Source: Lepidodermella squamata
Lineage: Eukaryota; Gastrotricha
Length of the DNA: 64,000 bases
NCBI GenBank assembly: GCA_047495785.1
Contig: JBLDXI010000015.1
Span: forward strand, 3,472,001 to 3,536,000
Direction: 5' to 3'
The position numbers were made by a program, and so were the translations under genes. Positions 43,036 through 54,300 of this stretch are shown here, piece by piece. Position 1 is the first letter of the stretch. Each line of letters begins with the position of its first letter. The notes beneath the pieces were generated by a model. That model did no database searches. It was not told the origin of the DNA and saw nothing but the letters and a program-made list of their open reading frames with translations.

Positions 43036-43090
43036 TTAAGCCCTGTGCTATTTATAGATAAATTTTCCCCATTTTAATTGTTTATTCGTT

Positions 43091-43098
43091 GTTTTTAG
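43091..43098 (+). promoter_or_regulatory. 3' splice acceptor in the 72-bp NFU1-FRS2 spacer
   Basis: GTTTTTAG sits 9 bp before the FRS2-like ATG, between genes only 72 bp apart. This leaves little room for a promoter, so downstream-cistron trans-splicing is the likely reading. Confidence 0.55.
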
Positions 43099-43107
43099 GG
43101 TTTTATT

Positions 43108-44481
43108 ATGGGCCTTTGTCCATCTGCAGCTGCGTTCCGATCATCCTCGTCAACTGGTGCTTCGTCCTCAGCTTCGCAGAGCCCTGTCTCTCGATTCTCA
43201 GTGGTTAATGTTGACGAATTCGGCCATGATGGTTCGAAAGGCGTACTCGAAATTTACCACGATGTGATAGTTTTAAGGCGGCGGCATACTTCAAATGTCA
43301 CATGGCCGCTGAAATCATTGCGGCGTTACGGCTGTAACGAAGATTTATTCACATTCGAAAGCGGCCGTCAGTGCGATACTGGTCCTGGTGTTTTCGCATT
43401 CCGCCTCAAGCGGCCCGAAAAGCTATTTGCTCTCGTGAAACAGATAATCGAATCCGAAGCTCAAGCCCTGATCGAAGGGACCCGGCGCGGGCAGCAAAAC
43501 GGTGTTAGCACATCTGATGTAGGAATTGTTCTCACTCCGAGTGATGGCGCTGATAGTGGCATTGGTGGAGGAAATTACGTCAACTCGACTTCACCGGCTT
43601 CTCGCCCTTCGTTGCTCACGTTGAGCCGCATGCCAACAACTAACCAAAGCGCGTCGAGTAGTGAGCAGGCGCCAGCAGCCCCGTCAGACCCTGCCGGGTT
43701 TCCAAATCACCTCGAATTTATCGAACCTTCTTCTCGATATGTGACAACTCCCCCTGATGAAAAGCCTCATGTAAGTCGATTTCGAAACGTAAATAACATG
43801 TTATTCAAAGCTTTTTCATTTCGATCTCATTTTCTGCTAAAAATTTCTAATTGGAACTGAAATTTCTCGCGAGGGAGGATCGTTTAAACTAATGGCTTAT
43901 ATGAAATCGACTTCTCTATTAATTAATGGGAATTTTATGTTTAACAGTCGACTTCACGATCTAATCGCCCTGCGCCTCTTAATCTCCTTCAGCCGTTATA
44001 CACTAATCAGCCCGCTGTAAAGCCTCAGGTTGGTAATTCGAATTCGTTTCAGTGAAATCATGAGTTTTTTTTAAATTTTTTTTAGCATCCGCCTCGCTGG
44101 GACTACGTCGATTTGGCCGAACCGACGCCAAACACCCCTCAATCTGCAAATGGCAATGCCCCTGTTGTGATCGGTGGTACGAAATCGATGAGTAGCGTGA
44201 GGTCAACTACGGCGTCGAATTCAGACGCCTCGACCCACTACACCCAGGTCGACATTCCTCGAACAGACGCTATTCGAAACGCGTCAACAGCTGCACCCAG
44301 TTCAGCGGCCCTGCACAGCGCGGCAGGCAGTCATGCCAGCGGAGCGTTCAACTTGCCTTCAGTGAACGGCTCTCGGGCGACCTCTTCGTCGGCCTCGATA
44401 AACAACGCGACCTCGCCTCCTAATAGTGGCAATCATCGTCCTCTGCCGGCCGTCTCTAAGTCGGTCCGCGGTTCTGATTAG
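43108..44481 (+). CDS. FRS2/FRS3-type FGF receptor substrate adaptor
   Basis: Exons 43108-43770, 43948-44028 and 44086-44481 join in frame to 379 residues. The start MGLCPS suits N-myristoylation. Residues about 28-125 are an IRS-type PTB domain with the FRS2 signature: SVVNVDEFGHDGSKGVLEIY, WPLKSLRRYGCNEDLFTFES and GRQCDTGPGVFAFRLKRPEK. The C-terminal two thirds are Ser/Ala/Pro-rich, with tyrosines in contexts such as HYTQVDIPRTDAI and PRWDYVDL that could be phosphorylated. FRS2 docks on activated FGF receptors at the plasma membrane and recruits GRB2 and SHP2. It is shorter than vertebrate FRS2 (about 500). The gene is possibly the third cistron after ROGDI and NFU1. Confidence 0.9.
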
Positions 44482-45337
44482 CAATCGAATGTCTCCTCCA
44501 CCATATAAATTGTACCTATGTTTATATTTACAAACGTGAAAAAGACTCGCACCGTCGATCATCGAAGATCTGGTTCTCATATTGTTGCTACCGTAAAATC
44601 AAGGAGAAAAGGCCACTTTATATTATATTTCACAAATATATCTTTATTGCTTAAATCTTCCATATTTCTCCGGTTTTAATACATTTAAGGAGTATTACGC
44701 CTTAAAAACAGGACGTTGAGTTGTTGGCTTGTTTATTATTCAAGTATTGTTGAAGTTTAGCGCTTCCGGGATCACCGCAAATTTTTTATCGATTATTACT
44801 ATAGTGGCTAGTGTGTATACTTTTTTGGAATAATACAACGAAACCGGGGTATTTTGCGCGTTTACATGTATTATTATTATCATTATTTTGAAAAAATGGA
44901 CAACGTGTATCGTCTTTCCTTTGACAGCGATAAAAAGAATTGAGCATAAAGACATTCGATAAGTTGTGGTTTGAATTTTTAGCCAACTCTTGACTTCCAA
45001 GAATTTTTATTCTTAATTTTTATCACGTGTTATTATTATTATCTGCTGAAATATCCTCCGAAAATTGTTGACTGCTTGTTTGATTGACTGCTTGCTCTCG
45101 GAATGCTCTATCCTCCGAAAACATTGTTTTACAGCTGCTGATTTTTCTTTATTTGTTGCGATCGCTCTGAGTTGAAAATCTGATCAGATCGATGAAATTG
45201 TTTTACTGTAAAAGTGAAAATATGCTAATAATAATAATAACATTATTCTGCCAGCGGAAGTAAAATGAAGCAAAAATTGTGGGCATAACTATAGTGTAAT
45301 CATGTTGTCATAGATTGTATAATATCCGGAGTGAAAA
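44482..45337. other. Intergenic region FRS2-like / OPLAH
   Basis: About 850 bp, AT-rich, with short AAT runs near 45227-45240. It should hold the FRS2 3'-UTR and possibly the OPLAH promoter. A CATAG acceptor-like site at 45309-45313 lies 24 bp before the OPLAH ATG. Confidence 0.55.
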
Positions 45338-48300
45338 ATGGCGGGGAAATATCAATTCGCGATCGACCGTGGTGGTACATTCACTGACATTTGGGCTCGA
45401 TCGCCTGATGGCCGTGTTATTGTCGACAAGCTGCTATCAGTCGACCCGACGCAGTACACAGACTCGGCTGTTGAAGGAATTCGCAGAATTCTATCGAAAG
45501 TAAAAAGAAATAATTCGAAAAAATCCTCCTTATAAACACGAATTTCTAGGAATTAGGTAAAAATCTCGACCCGGCTAAACCGATTAGTGGCGAGCATATA
45601 GACTGGATTCGTCTTGGCACAACTGTGGCCACTAATGCGTTACTGGAACGAAAGGGAGAGAAAATTGCGGTGTTGGTTACGGAGGGATTTCGTGATTTTT
45701 TGCATATCGGCACGCAAGCGCGACCTGATATTTTCGATTTGAAAGTTGCCATGCCTCCGCCGATTTACGACGCGGTGATCGAAGTCCGCGAACGGGTCGT
45801 CGTTTCTCACCCTGGCTCTGCCGATACGCCCAGGCCGAAAGAAGTCTCAACAACTGGGGAACACGTCGAAATCTGGCAAGAATTAGACGATGAAAAAGTT
45901 CGTGAAGATCTGGCTAAACTCAAGCAAAATCACCCGGAAATCACTGCTCTGGTTGTTGTCTTGTTGAATTCTTATATCTACCCGAAACATGAGCAGTTGG
46001 TTGGCAAGATTGCGAGAAATCTTGGCTTTTCTTCGGTCACCCTGTCGTCTGAAACTGTGCCTATGGCTCGGGCTGTTCAACGCGGCCAAACTGCGTTGGT
46101 TGACGGTTACTTGACCCCTGTTTTACGCCGTCACGTCGACAATTTTCTAGCTGGTTTCAGCGCCGATTTGCCGTCTGAACGTGTGCTATTCATGCAATCT
46201 GACGGCGGTTTAGTCCCGGCGAAATACGCCTCGGGAGCCAGGGCTGTTTTAAGCGGCCCGGCTGGTGGTGTTATCGGCTATGGCGTCGGTATGTACGGTC
46301 GCGAGACGAATTTGCCATTGATTGGTTTCGATATGGGCGGCACTTCTACCGATGTTTCGCGCTACGGTGGCTCGTTAGAATATCGCTACGAGTCTGAAGT
46401 TGAGGGATTGACAATGCAGCTGCCTCATGTTGATATCGAAACCGTAGCTGCTGGGGGTGGTAGTCGACTATTCTTCGTGGCTGGTAAATTGGTCGTTGGG
46501 CCTGAGTCTGCAGGTAAATATTTTTAAATACAAAGTAATAAAAATTGGCAAAAAATCAATCGGACTATTGAATTTAGATCCCAAAATTGTTTTAAGGTAA
46601 CTTGAATCTCTTTCAATCACACAATTTTTCTTTGTTTTTGCGCTTGGAGTGTCCTAATTTGACGAAATTTCACCTAAAATCTGGCTTTGATGATGCTCGA
46701 TTTTTAATTGAATTTATATGATTTTTTGTATTCTAGGGGCATACCCTGGTCCTGCTTGCTACCGACGCGGAGGTCCACTCTGTGTAACAGACGCAAATTT
46801 GATTCTCGGCCGATTGCTGCCCGAATTTTTCCCGCCATCTTTCGGTCCGAATCGAAACGAGCGAATCGACCTGGAAGGAGCCCGTAAAAAGTTTGATGAA
46901 CTGTTCACCGAAGCTAACGAATGGCTGGCTGCGAACCACGGCAAGCAGTTCAAGTCGGTTGAAGAAATGGCTGAAGGGTTTCTGGCGGTTGCGAATGAAA
47001 CTATGTGCCGACCTATTCGTTCTGTTACTCAAGGTAATTTCGAAACGAAGTACCTATTTGTAAATAATTAGGCGTTATATTTTAACCATTTGTACATAAT
47101 TTAAAAAAATGAACTTTGTTTTTTACACGATTTTTTTGGGGTTTTCCTAGTTAGGGTTCGGGTTAGGGTTAGGGTTGCTACGGTCATTCGGTTCTGATTG
47201 TTGAGGCGCCTTGTATCATTCGTGGCCCATTCATTGTGTACTGATCAGGTTTAAGTTCGCAGAATTCTCGCTGCTACTTGCGATCACAGCCGCATTTGTG
47301 TTGTCGTCTACTGATTCTTCCAAGGAAGAAGTCTCAGGTGATAAGCTGTACTTCGTCGTTACTTCCTCATCGGGTTGATCAGCGAGCTATGGTAGATTAA
47401 GATTGTTACCTTTTACCATTTAGAAAAGAAATCTTTCAGATGAACGCAACGTTTTATTCAAGTCGAGTCAGTTTCATAAGATACATCATTAAATTCCTTG
47501 TCATTTCTCCCAGCTATTCATCTTCTTGATCGTTTTCATTGACCTGAAAAAGAAAAATTAGCATTAGTCGCTTTTATTTGAATTCATATCGACAGCATTT
47601 CTTTCGCAGATTATGATTTGTTTTCAAAGTAAGAAGCCCATGTTTTTTCAAATAGTTGTAGCCTTTCTCCAGGCTTGGGCAGTATCGGATAACATTTCTA
47701 GTTTCGAACCTTTGGTTACCCCGTTTCTTTGCCGTGAAAGGCCATGGTCGCTTTGGGTTGGGGTGTTTTAGGGTTAGGGTTGCTACGGTCCTTCGGTTCA
47801 TCAAATTGTGCTAGCTGTTCAACCAAAACTTGCCACCAGCTGACAAGGTTGTCTCGCAGGTTTTTGCCGTTCATGGCGAACATCGCGGCTTACCACGCGC
47901 TAACAAAGTGATCCCTTGGCACGCCCAAGTTGATTTTGCGCAACTGGCGGATTGCTTGATTGCTTAAAATAAGGCGGAGCGCGCTGCCTTGGCTCGGGAC
48001 GATAGCGAACTTGGTCTTCTTGGCGTTGAACTGGTCGGCGCCGAGGCGCATAACGACTGGCTGCCGCCGAGTTGACAAAGTTGTAGCGAAAGCGGCCTGT
48101 GTAAGACCGCCTTGTTGGTTCGTAATTGGCCGATGTAAAGCCTTCATAGTTGTCGGTAACAAAACGATTACGGTGATTCATTTTCAAAAGTTTTATTGTC
48201 TGACTAGTTTCAGTATCTTCAGAGACAATGACAAATTAATAACTTTTTCACCGTCTCAAACTACATTTGAGACAAATTGAGCGAACAGAGTTGGGCTAAA

Positions 48301-51300
48301 GAGCGAAAGACACATTGCACAGAATAATAACAATAATAACAAGGATCCGAACGAAAATGGCTGCGTGGTTCGAGTCGGCGTGAAGCAGCGGAAGCGCGTT
48401 CATTGGCTTGAAGTAGACGCCTGTGCGGATCGAGCCATCTTCATACTTGCGGAGGCGTACGTGCGGTCGGCAATTTCACCATCCTTTGTGTAGTGATTGG
48501 ACTATTGAATCTTTCCACTGCTGCGGAATTGATTTAGTGTCGAAATTCACAAAGCTTATGGCCGCGGATATTTTCACCAAGGCGATTCCTCGTGTTCAAT
48601 TTGAATATTTGGTCAAATTAATTGGATTGAAAGAAGTCGAAACGACACCCTTATCACGATTTATTCTTTAGACGAAACAATTATCTTTTAAAATGTTTAT
48701 CTATTATATTATCGTGACCATCATGATGGCACCAAGTGTGGCTCCGGTAAACGTAAGCGCAAATACCGCCAGCCCAGCTCCAACAACCTTGAGCCATGTC
48801 GGCAACCTTCCCCTCTCGCGACTAACACCAATTACCTTCGGATCTGCCAGTAGTAAATGTCGTGAAATCTAGGCCGAAAAGGGAAATAATACAATGCAAG
48901 TCAACGTTAGCTCAAAAGGTGCTTCGTCAATGTGCGGTGAAGCAGCTGGAGTCACTTCGACTGCCAGCTCTTCAGCAAACTTGAAAGCGACTTGGCGAAT
49001 CCGATCACGCGTCAAGGGCAACCGGTCCACAATCGCCCGTTCTTGTTCCGGTTTGAAGAGTGTCCGCCGGCCACGGGGATGAAGATCGCCGTTTTTCATG
49101 CGCCGCGAAATGGTGTAATTCTTGACACCGTAGACACGTGCGGCCTCAACGCCGGACATGTTCTCCGCCCTTACTTGGGCGACTGCTTGATCGAGGCGAT
49201 CGGCGTAAGGGAGTTCATGCAGAGCGGACATTACAGTTGACTCGAAAATCAGACTAAATTGGAATCAAAAATAAGCGAATGACGATAAAAAGGCTAAAAG
49301 TCATGAAATGCGATCGGACCATGCCGCCCTGGCCATCAGGGCCATTTCGGGCATGTCTGAAACAATCGACCACGTTTTTCCCCGACTCGAAAACATTAAT
49401 TATCGGCAGGTTTGCAGTTAAGGACGAAAAATAGAAATTCGTTGCATAATTGGGGCACTTGCCCTAAATTGCAAAACCCGTTGCGCGCACTTTTCTTCCT
49501 GCACTGTGCTCAATATTAGTGTGCACGACCATCACTGTGCCATCGTGCACACGCACTAGGTCAACAAATTTTATAAGTTCAGAAAAACTAGGTACTATAA
49601 ACTCGTAAATGAAAAATTTCCATCAAAATAAACGAAGGCATCCCAGATTTGTTTCCAGTATTTTCGGAGTTTAGAGTTTAGCACTCAATCCAAACTGATG
49701 TCATTTCAAATTTCATGACAAAATCGGTCCGTGACGAAAAGGCAACTTTAGAAGGATAGGAACCGGAAGATAGGAAAGATAGGATTCCGACAGAGAGCAA
49801 GAAGTTGTTGAAACTATTTGATTTCGATCAACGTTTCAAGGGCGAATCTTGAAACTCACAATGCCGTTGCATATGCAAATAGGGTCCGCTAATTATTTAA
49901 GCGTTTCAAATCGAAATAATTTTGAAAAATATAGATAATTTCTCCAAATTTGCAGAAAAAGAGAAAGTCGATTTAATCCCCTTTGATTTGAATTCGATAA
50001 CTTTTTGTGAAAGGGCGAATTTTTAACCATCGAAAATCAGGTTACCTATGTGGCAGCATATTCATTGTGGAACATAGTTGGAAATTCAATATTTAATCAA
50101 CTGTTTTCATTTAAATTTATTAGCTCGAGGATTGGACGTCGCTAAGCATGCGCTTTGTTGCTTCGGTGGAGCTGGCGCTCAACACGCTGCCTCTGTCGCC
50201 CACGCCCTCGGAATGAAACAAGTGCTTGTCCCTCGCTTAGCTGGGGTCCTCTGCGCTGTCGGCATTGCCCTGGCTGACGTGGTACAGGAACAACAAGAAC
50301 CAGCCGCAATGCTGTACACGCCAGATCACTTCGCTGAAATCGACGCTCGGCTCGAAAAAATGGCCGATGATTGCGTCGCCAAGTTGGTCCCATACGGTTT
50401 CAGCCGTGAAAACATTTCGGTCGAAACTTTTGTCAACCTCCGATACGATCGAACTGATTTCGCAATCATGGTCCCGGGTAAAAATCCGTCAAAAACTGGA
50501 AGTTCGCCGAGAAATGGCGATTTTCTCTCGCTATTCCTCGAATTATACAAAGCCGAATTCGGTTTCACAATCCCCGAGCGGCCTATTTTGGTCGATGATC
50601 TACGAGTTCGGGCTTCGGCGAGAAGTGGCGTATGCCCAGACGCGCAATTCACGTCGAATAACGCGAAAAACGACGCTGCTAAGCCGTTGAAGCCATCTTC
50701 GGCTAAAAAAGCGTGGTTCAATGGAAAATTTCACGAAACACCGGTCTATCAAATCGACGATATGCATGCTGATGTTGACAAAATTTCCGGACCTGCCTTG
50801 ATTGCGTAGGTTTAATTTTTCGATTTTTTCGATAATTTAATTATTTTCTTAAATTTAGGACACCTCATTACACGGTTGTTGTAGAACCGGGTTGGGTCAT
50901 TGAATTGACCTCTCGCGGCAATTTGTTGATGAATGTTGACGCGGCTGTTGAGGAGAATCTTCGAAAAACGAATCCGTTGTTGAATTTGACGGCTGATGCC
51001 CCGCCTGATGCGGCGCTGCTCGCTGTGCTAGAGCATCGTTTCATGTCAATTGCCGAGCAAATGGGCCGGGCGTTGCAGCGAACGGCTATTTCGGTTAACA
51101 TCAAGGAGAGACTTGACTTCAGCTGCGCTGTTTTCGGACCTGACGGAGGGCTGGTGGCAAACGCTCCACATATTCCGGTGAGAATGCTATTATATTTGTC
51201 ATTTGCCGTATTTCCAGTCAACATCGAGACTGTGCAAAAATTGTATTAAAATATTTAATTTAAGGGATTGCAACACCTTTGCAATCTGTGCAATTTTACA

Positions 51301-54300
51301 TAGTTTTTCTGAAGAATACTTTAACCCTCAGCAAATTTATTCTTTTCGTCAGAATCTATTTTATTTCTTCAGCAAACGTATTTTTCTTCTCAAGTGTTAA
51401 TCAATTAATAATTAATAACTTATACTATTAGTTGCAATGAGTTAGAGCCGTTACAACGCGCTTAGCAATTTTATTAGCAGCAATTTAATCGCCTAATCAG
51501 ATCCACATGAATGAATTAATGAATTTATGAACGAATGATTGCATGAATGAACGAAATGACCAGATTAACTTAAATTTGCGCAACGTTTTGCGTTTTTTCG
51601 CCTCCTCGAACTGGCAAGTCCATCGGCTCAGGACTCGGGGCGAACTTCGATCGGGGCCACTTCTGCCATCGGCACTTCCGGAACGTTGAGGGCCGCAAAC
51701 GCTCGGTCTCGTATAGCATCCCTATAACGCTCCGCCATGCGAATGATGTCGTCGTTCAGAGTCAGTGGGAAACTGCCTGCACAAAACGGGTGATTTCCCT
51801 ACGTCCACGAATCTGGCGTTAATTGTAACGCATCAACCCATCCGCCCATCGCGAGAATACATGGCTTCGTTTGTTGGATGTAATGGCATGCCGCGGTGAT
51901 GGTTCTGGTAGTCTCTTATAATTCCGTTTACAAAAGAGGCGAGGCCGTCGACCGTATTAATGTCGCCAACCTGTGTGATGGCCACTAGCTCGAAGTTGAA
52001 AAAATGTTGAAAACCGTTTTCCATTGCAAGTTGTGATGCTCTACGTTTGCTACACACGGCAAGTATTTTTTTCCACTGCACGAGAAATATGCACACTGCA
52101 ACTTAAAACTTGAAGCTTTGTCACTTATAAGCATTATCGATTAATTGTTTGCGGTTGCTGGGTAAATTATTTATGAGTGCGCTTATTGATTTCTATGACC
52201 TCTTCGCGCCGAATCATTACTTCGATACTCTAACATAATTTCCAAGTCACGGCAAGCTAAGAACACGGGGTGTAGTGTTTTTTAATGAATTAGTAAGTAG
52301 GCATGGAATCGCCAAGTTTTGCAATAATCGCTTATTTATTTATTTTATTTATTTATATTTGACTTGCAATTATCGCACTTGCGATTGTAGCAAACAGTAA
52401 AACAGAAAAAGAAAGATAATTTTTCACGTATTACGGCGCCTCACTGACGACACAAGATGTTTATCAATATCAATATTCATAAGAAATTTTTTAAATGAAT
52501 TGAGGCTAGAATTAACATTTTCGATGTTGAAAGTATTCCAAACATTAACAATTCGTCTGTCAAGAGAATATTTTCTGCAGTTCAAATGGCATTCAGATTG
52601 ACGAATGCGATGAAGAGGAGCATATTTGTTGCTAGAAGGCGTAAATAAATCTGTAAATTTAGCGTCAACAAGATTATGATAGAATTTGTAAGTGAAAACA
52701 ATATCTTTAGTGAATCGGCGCTGTTCCAGAGACAACAAATCAAATTTTTTAAGTAGAAAATTATAATCAGATGACTCGTAATTCGACAGTTTCATTAAAA
52801 ATTTTCGCTGAATTGATTCCAGATCATCAATAATCCCGAGATGGAAAGGATTATAAACCGAGGACGCATAGTCGAGTAGTGGTAAAACATAGGTTTTATA
52901 GGCTTTCAAACGAAGATTTCTGCTTTTTAAAGATTTGAGAATACAACCAATCAAATTATTGCACCTTTTCTTTAGTAAACAACAATGAGTCTCGAAAGAT
53001 AGCTCGCTGTCCACTTGAACACCTAGGTCTCGTACACAGTCGACAGTTTCAAGCTTGATACCATCGATATGGTAATCGTATGAAAAGCGACGATGCTCGT
53101 GAGAAATAATTGGAACTGAGCGGGTTCACTATCTTCTTCGATGTAATAATCAGTGACATATGGCGGGGTTTCATCATCCGACACAGCCTTGTGGCACTCG
53201 GCCCAATCTGTGAGTTGCAGCGAGTTCATGGAGCCGTGAAGCTGCAGCGACGCCAACACCTACCTCATTTGTTCGTCGAGCGGATTTTTAGCATTCTTCT
53301 GCTTCTGCCGCTCGCGACTAACTAAGTTTTGAACCTGAGTCAGAGCTAGTAGTTGGTACCTTGCTTTCATATCTTCCCTTGTTTGTTGAACTGCTAAACC
53401 AGCGTGTAAGACTTACTTATTATCCCCGCGGCAGCGCACCGGTGAGGTGGAAGACTGGTCGATCGACGAATTCACTGACTCCTAAGTGTCAATCGATACT
53501 TCCTCTAAGTCAGACATCGCTCATACTCTCGTTAAAATAACGATGAACTCATGCAGATTATTAGGACGACCCCCACCCTGCCCACCCCACCGTTCGTGTT
53601 AGTGATCATGTTGACGTAAATATTTAATGGTCGGGCTGAGGGACGGTAGTGGCTAAGACAGAGAAGTATTTTTGACGAATAAGCTATGCCATGAGTAGTT
53701 TACCTGTTGTTTTAGTGAAGGTCACGTCTGTGGGCCAGTCGATGTGATAAATGATTCCTTCAGCACCGTTTGCTACTCCCTTAATCGAGAGTTGATTAGA
53801 TTTTGTTCGAACTCTTTGACCAAGGAGGAAGAGGTACATGAATGCTGGTAGGTTGTTGGTTAAGTTGTCAGGTAGCTTTGTGATTTCGTTTAAGCATTGA
53901 TAACCGGCGGGATTGCTCGGTTTGATAATTGCGGGAATTTCGAATATCTGGGTGGTTTTTTTTTAATTTTGTTCAAAGCGGCCATGTTTGCGATGTGTCG
54001 CGATGCGTTGTCTGGAAAGACGATTGTCGTCGTTTCTCCGGGAAACATAGCGGCTAGCCATGCTGCCGACATGTTGGGAGTTGGTCTGCCTGTTGAAGGT
54101 TCTACGAATGGATGGCGTCCAATCTCTTCGTCTAGCAGAAGCCAAGTCGTTTCCCCAAGGTTTATCGTCAAACAAGGTTTGTCGCGTAGGACTAGGCAGT
54201 TGTCGTATGTTCACTAGCCGAGTTCAATCATTGACCATCATGTTCGATCGAATCAAGTGAAGTAGTCGCGTGCTTGTCTGCTCGATGATCTTCGACGCAG

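Larger units (their letters stand above)
47034..50123. other. OPLAH intron 3, transposon-rich
   Basis: A 3.1-kb intron bounded by CAAG|GTAATT and TTATTAG|CTC. It holds two telomere-like direct repeats, a Copia 3' remnant and a pipsqueak-type HTH fragment, all listed separately. A further coding-looking stretch on the minus strand (47890-48187; [20 protein letters not shown]) is unrecognised. Confidence 0.75.

Noticed and set aside
47150-47194. True chromosome end or healed break at the TTAGGG tract
   Set aside because: The tract is inside an OPLAH intron, is short, and recurs with a non-telomeric flank.
47890-48187. Possible Maverick/Polinton-type capsid remnant
   Set aside because: The frame has no motif I can match with confidence, and no integrase, polymerase or protease lies nearby.
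51630-52096. Minus-strand frames in OPLAH intron 5 (e.g. [40 protein letters not shown])
   Set aside because: They look once-coding, but I could not assign a family or a complete gene; probably transposon debris.
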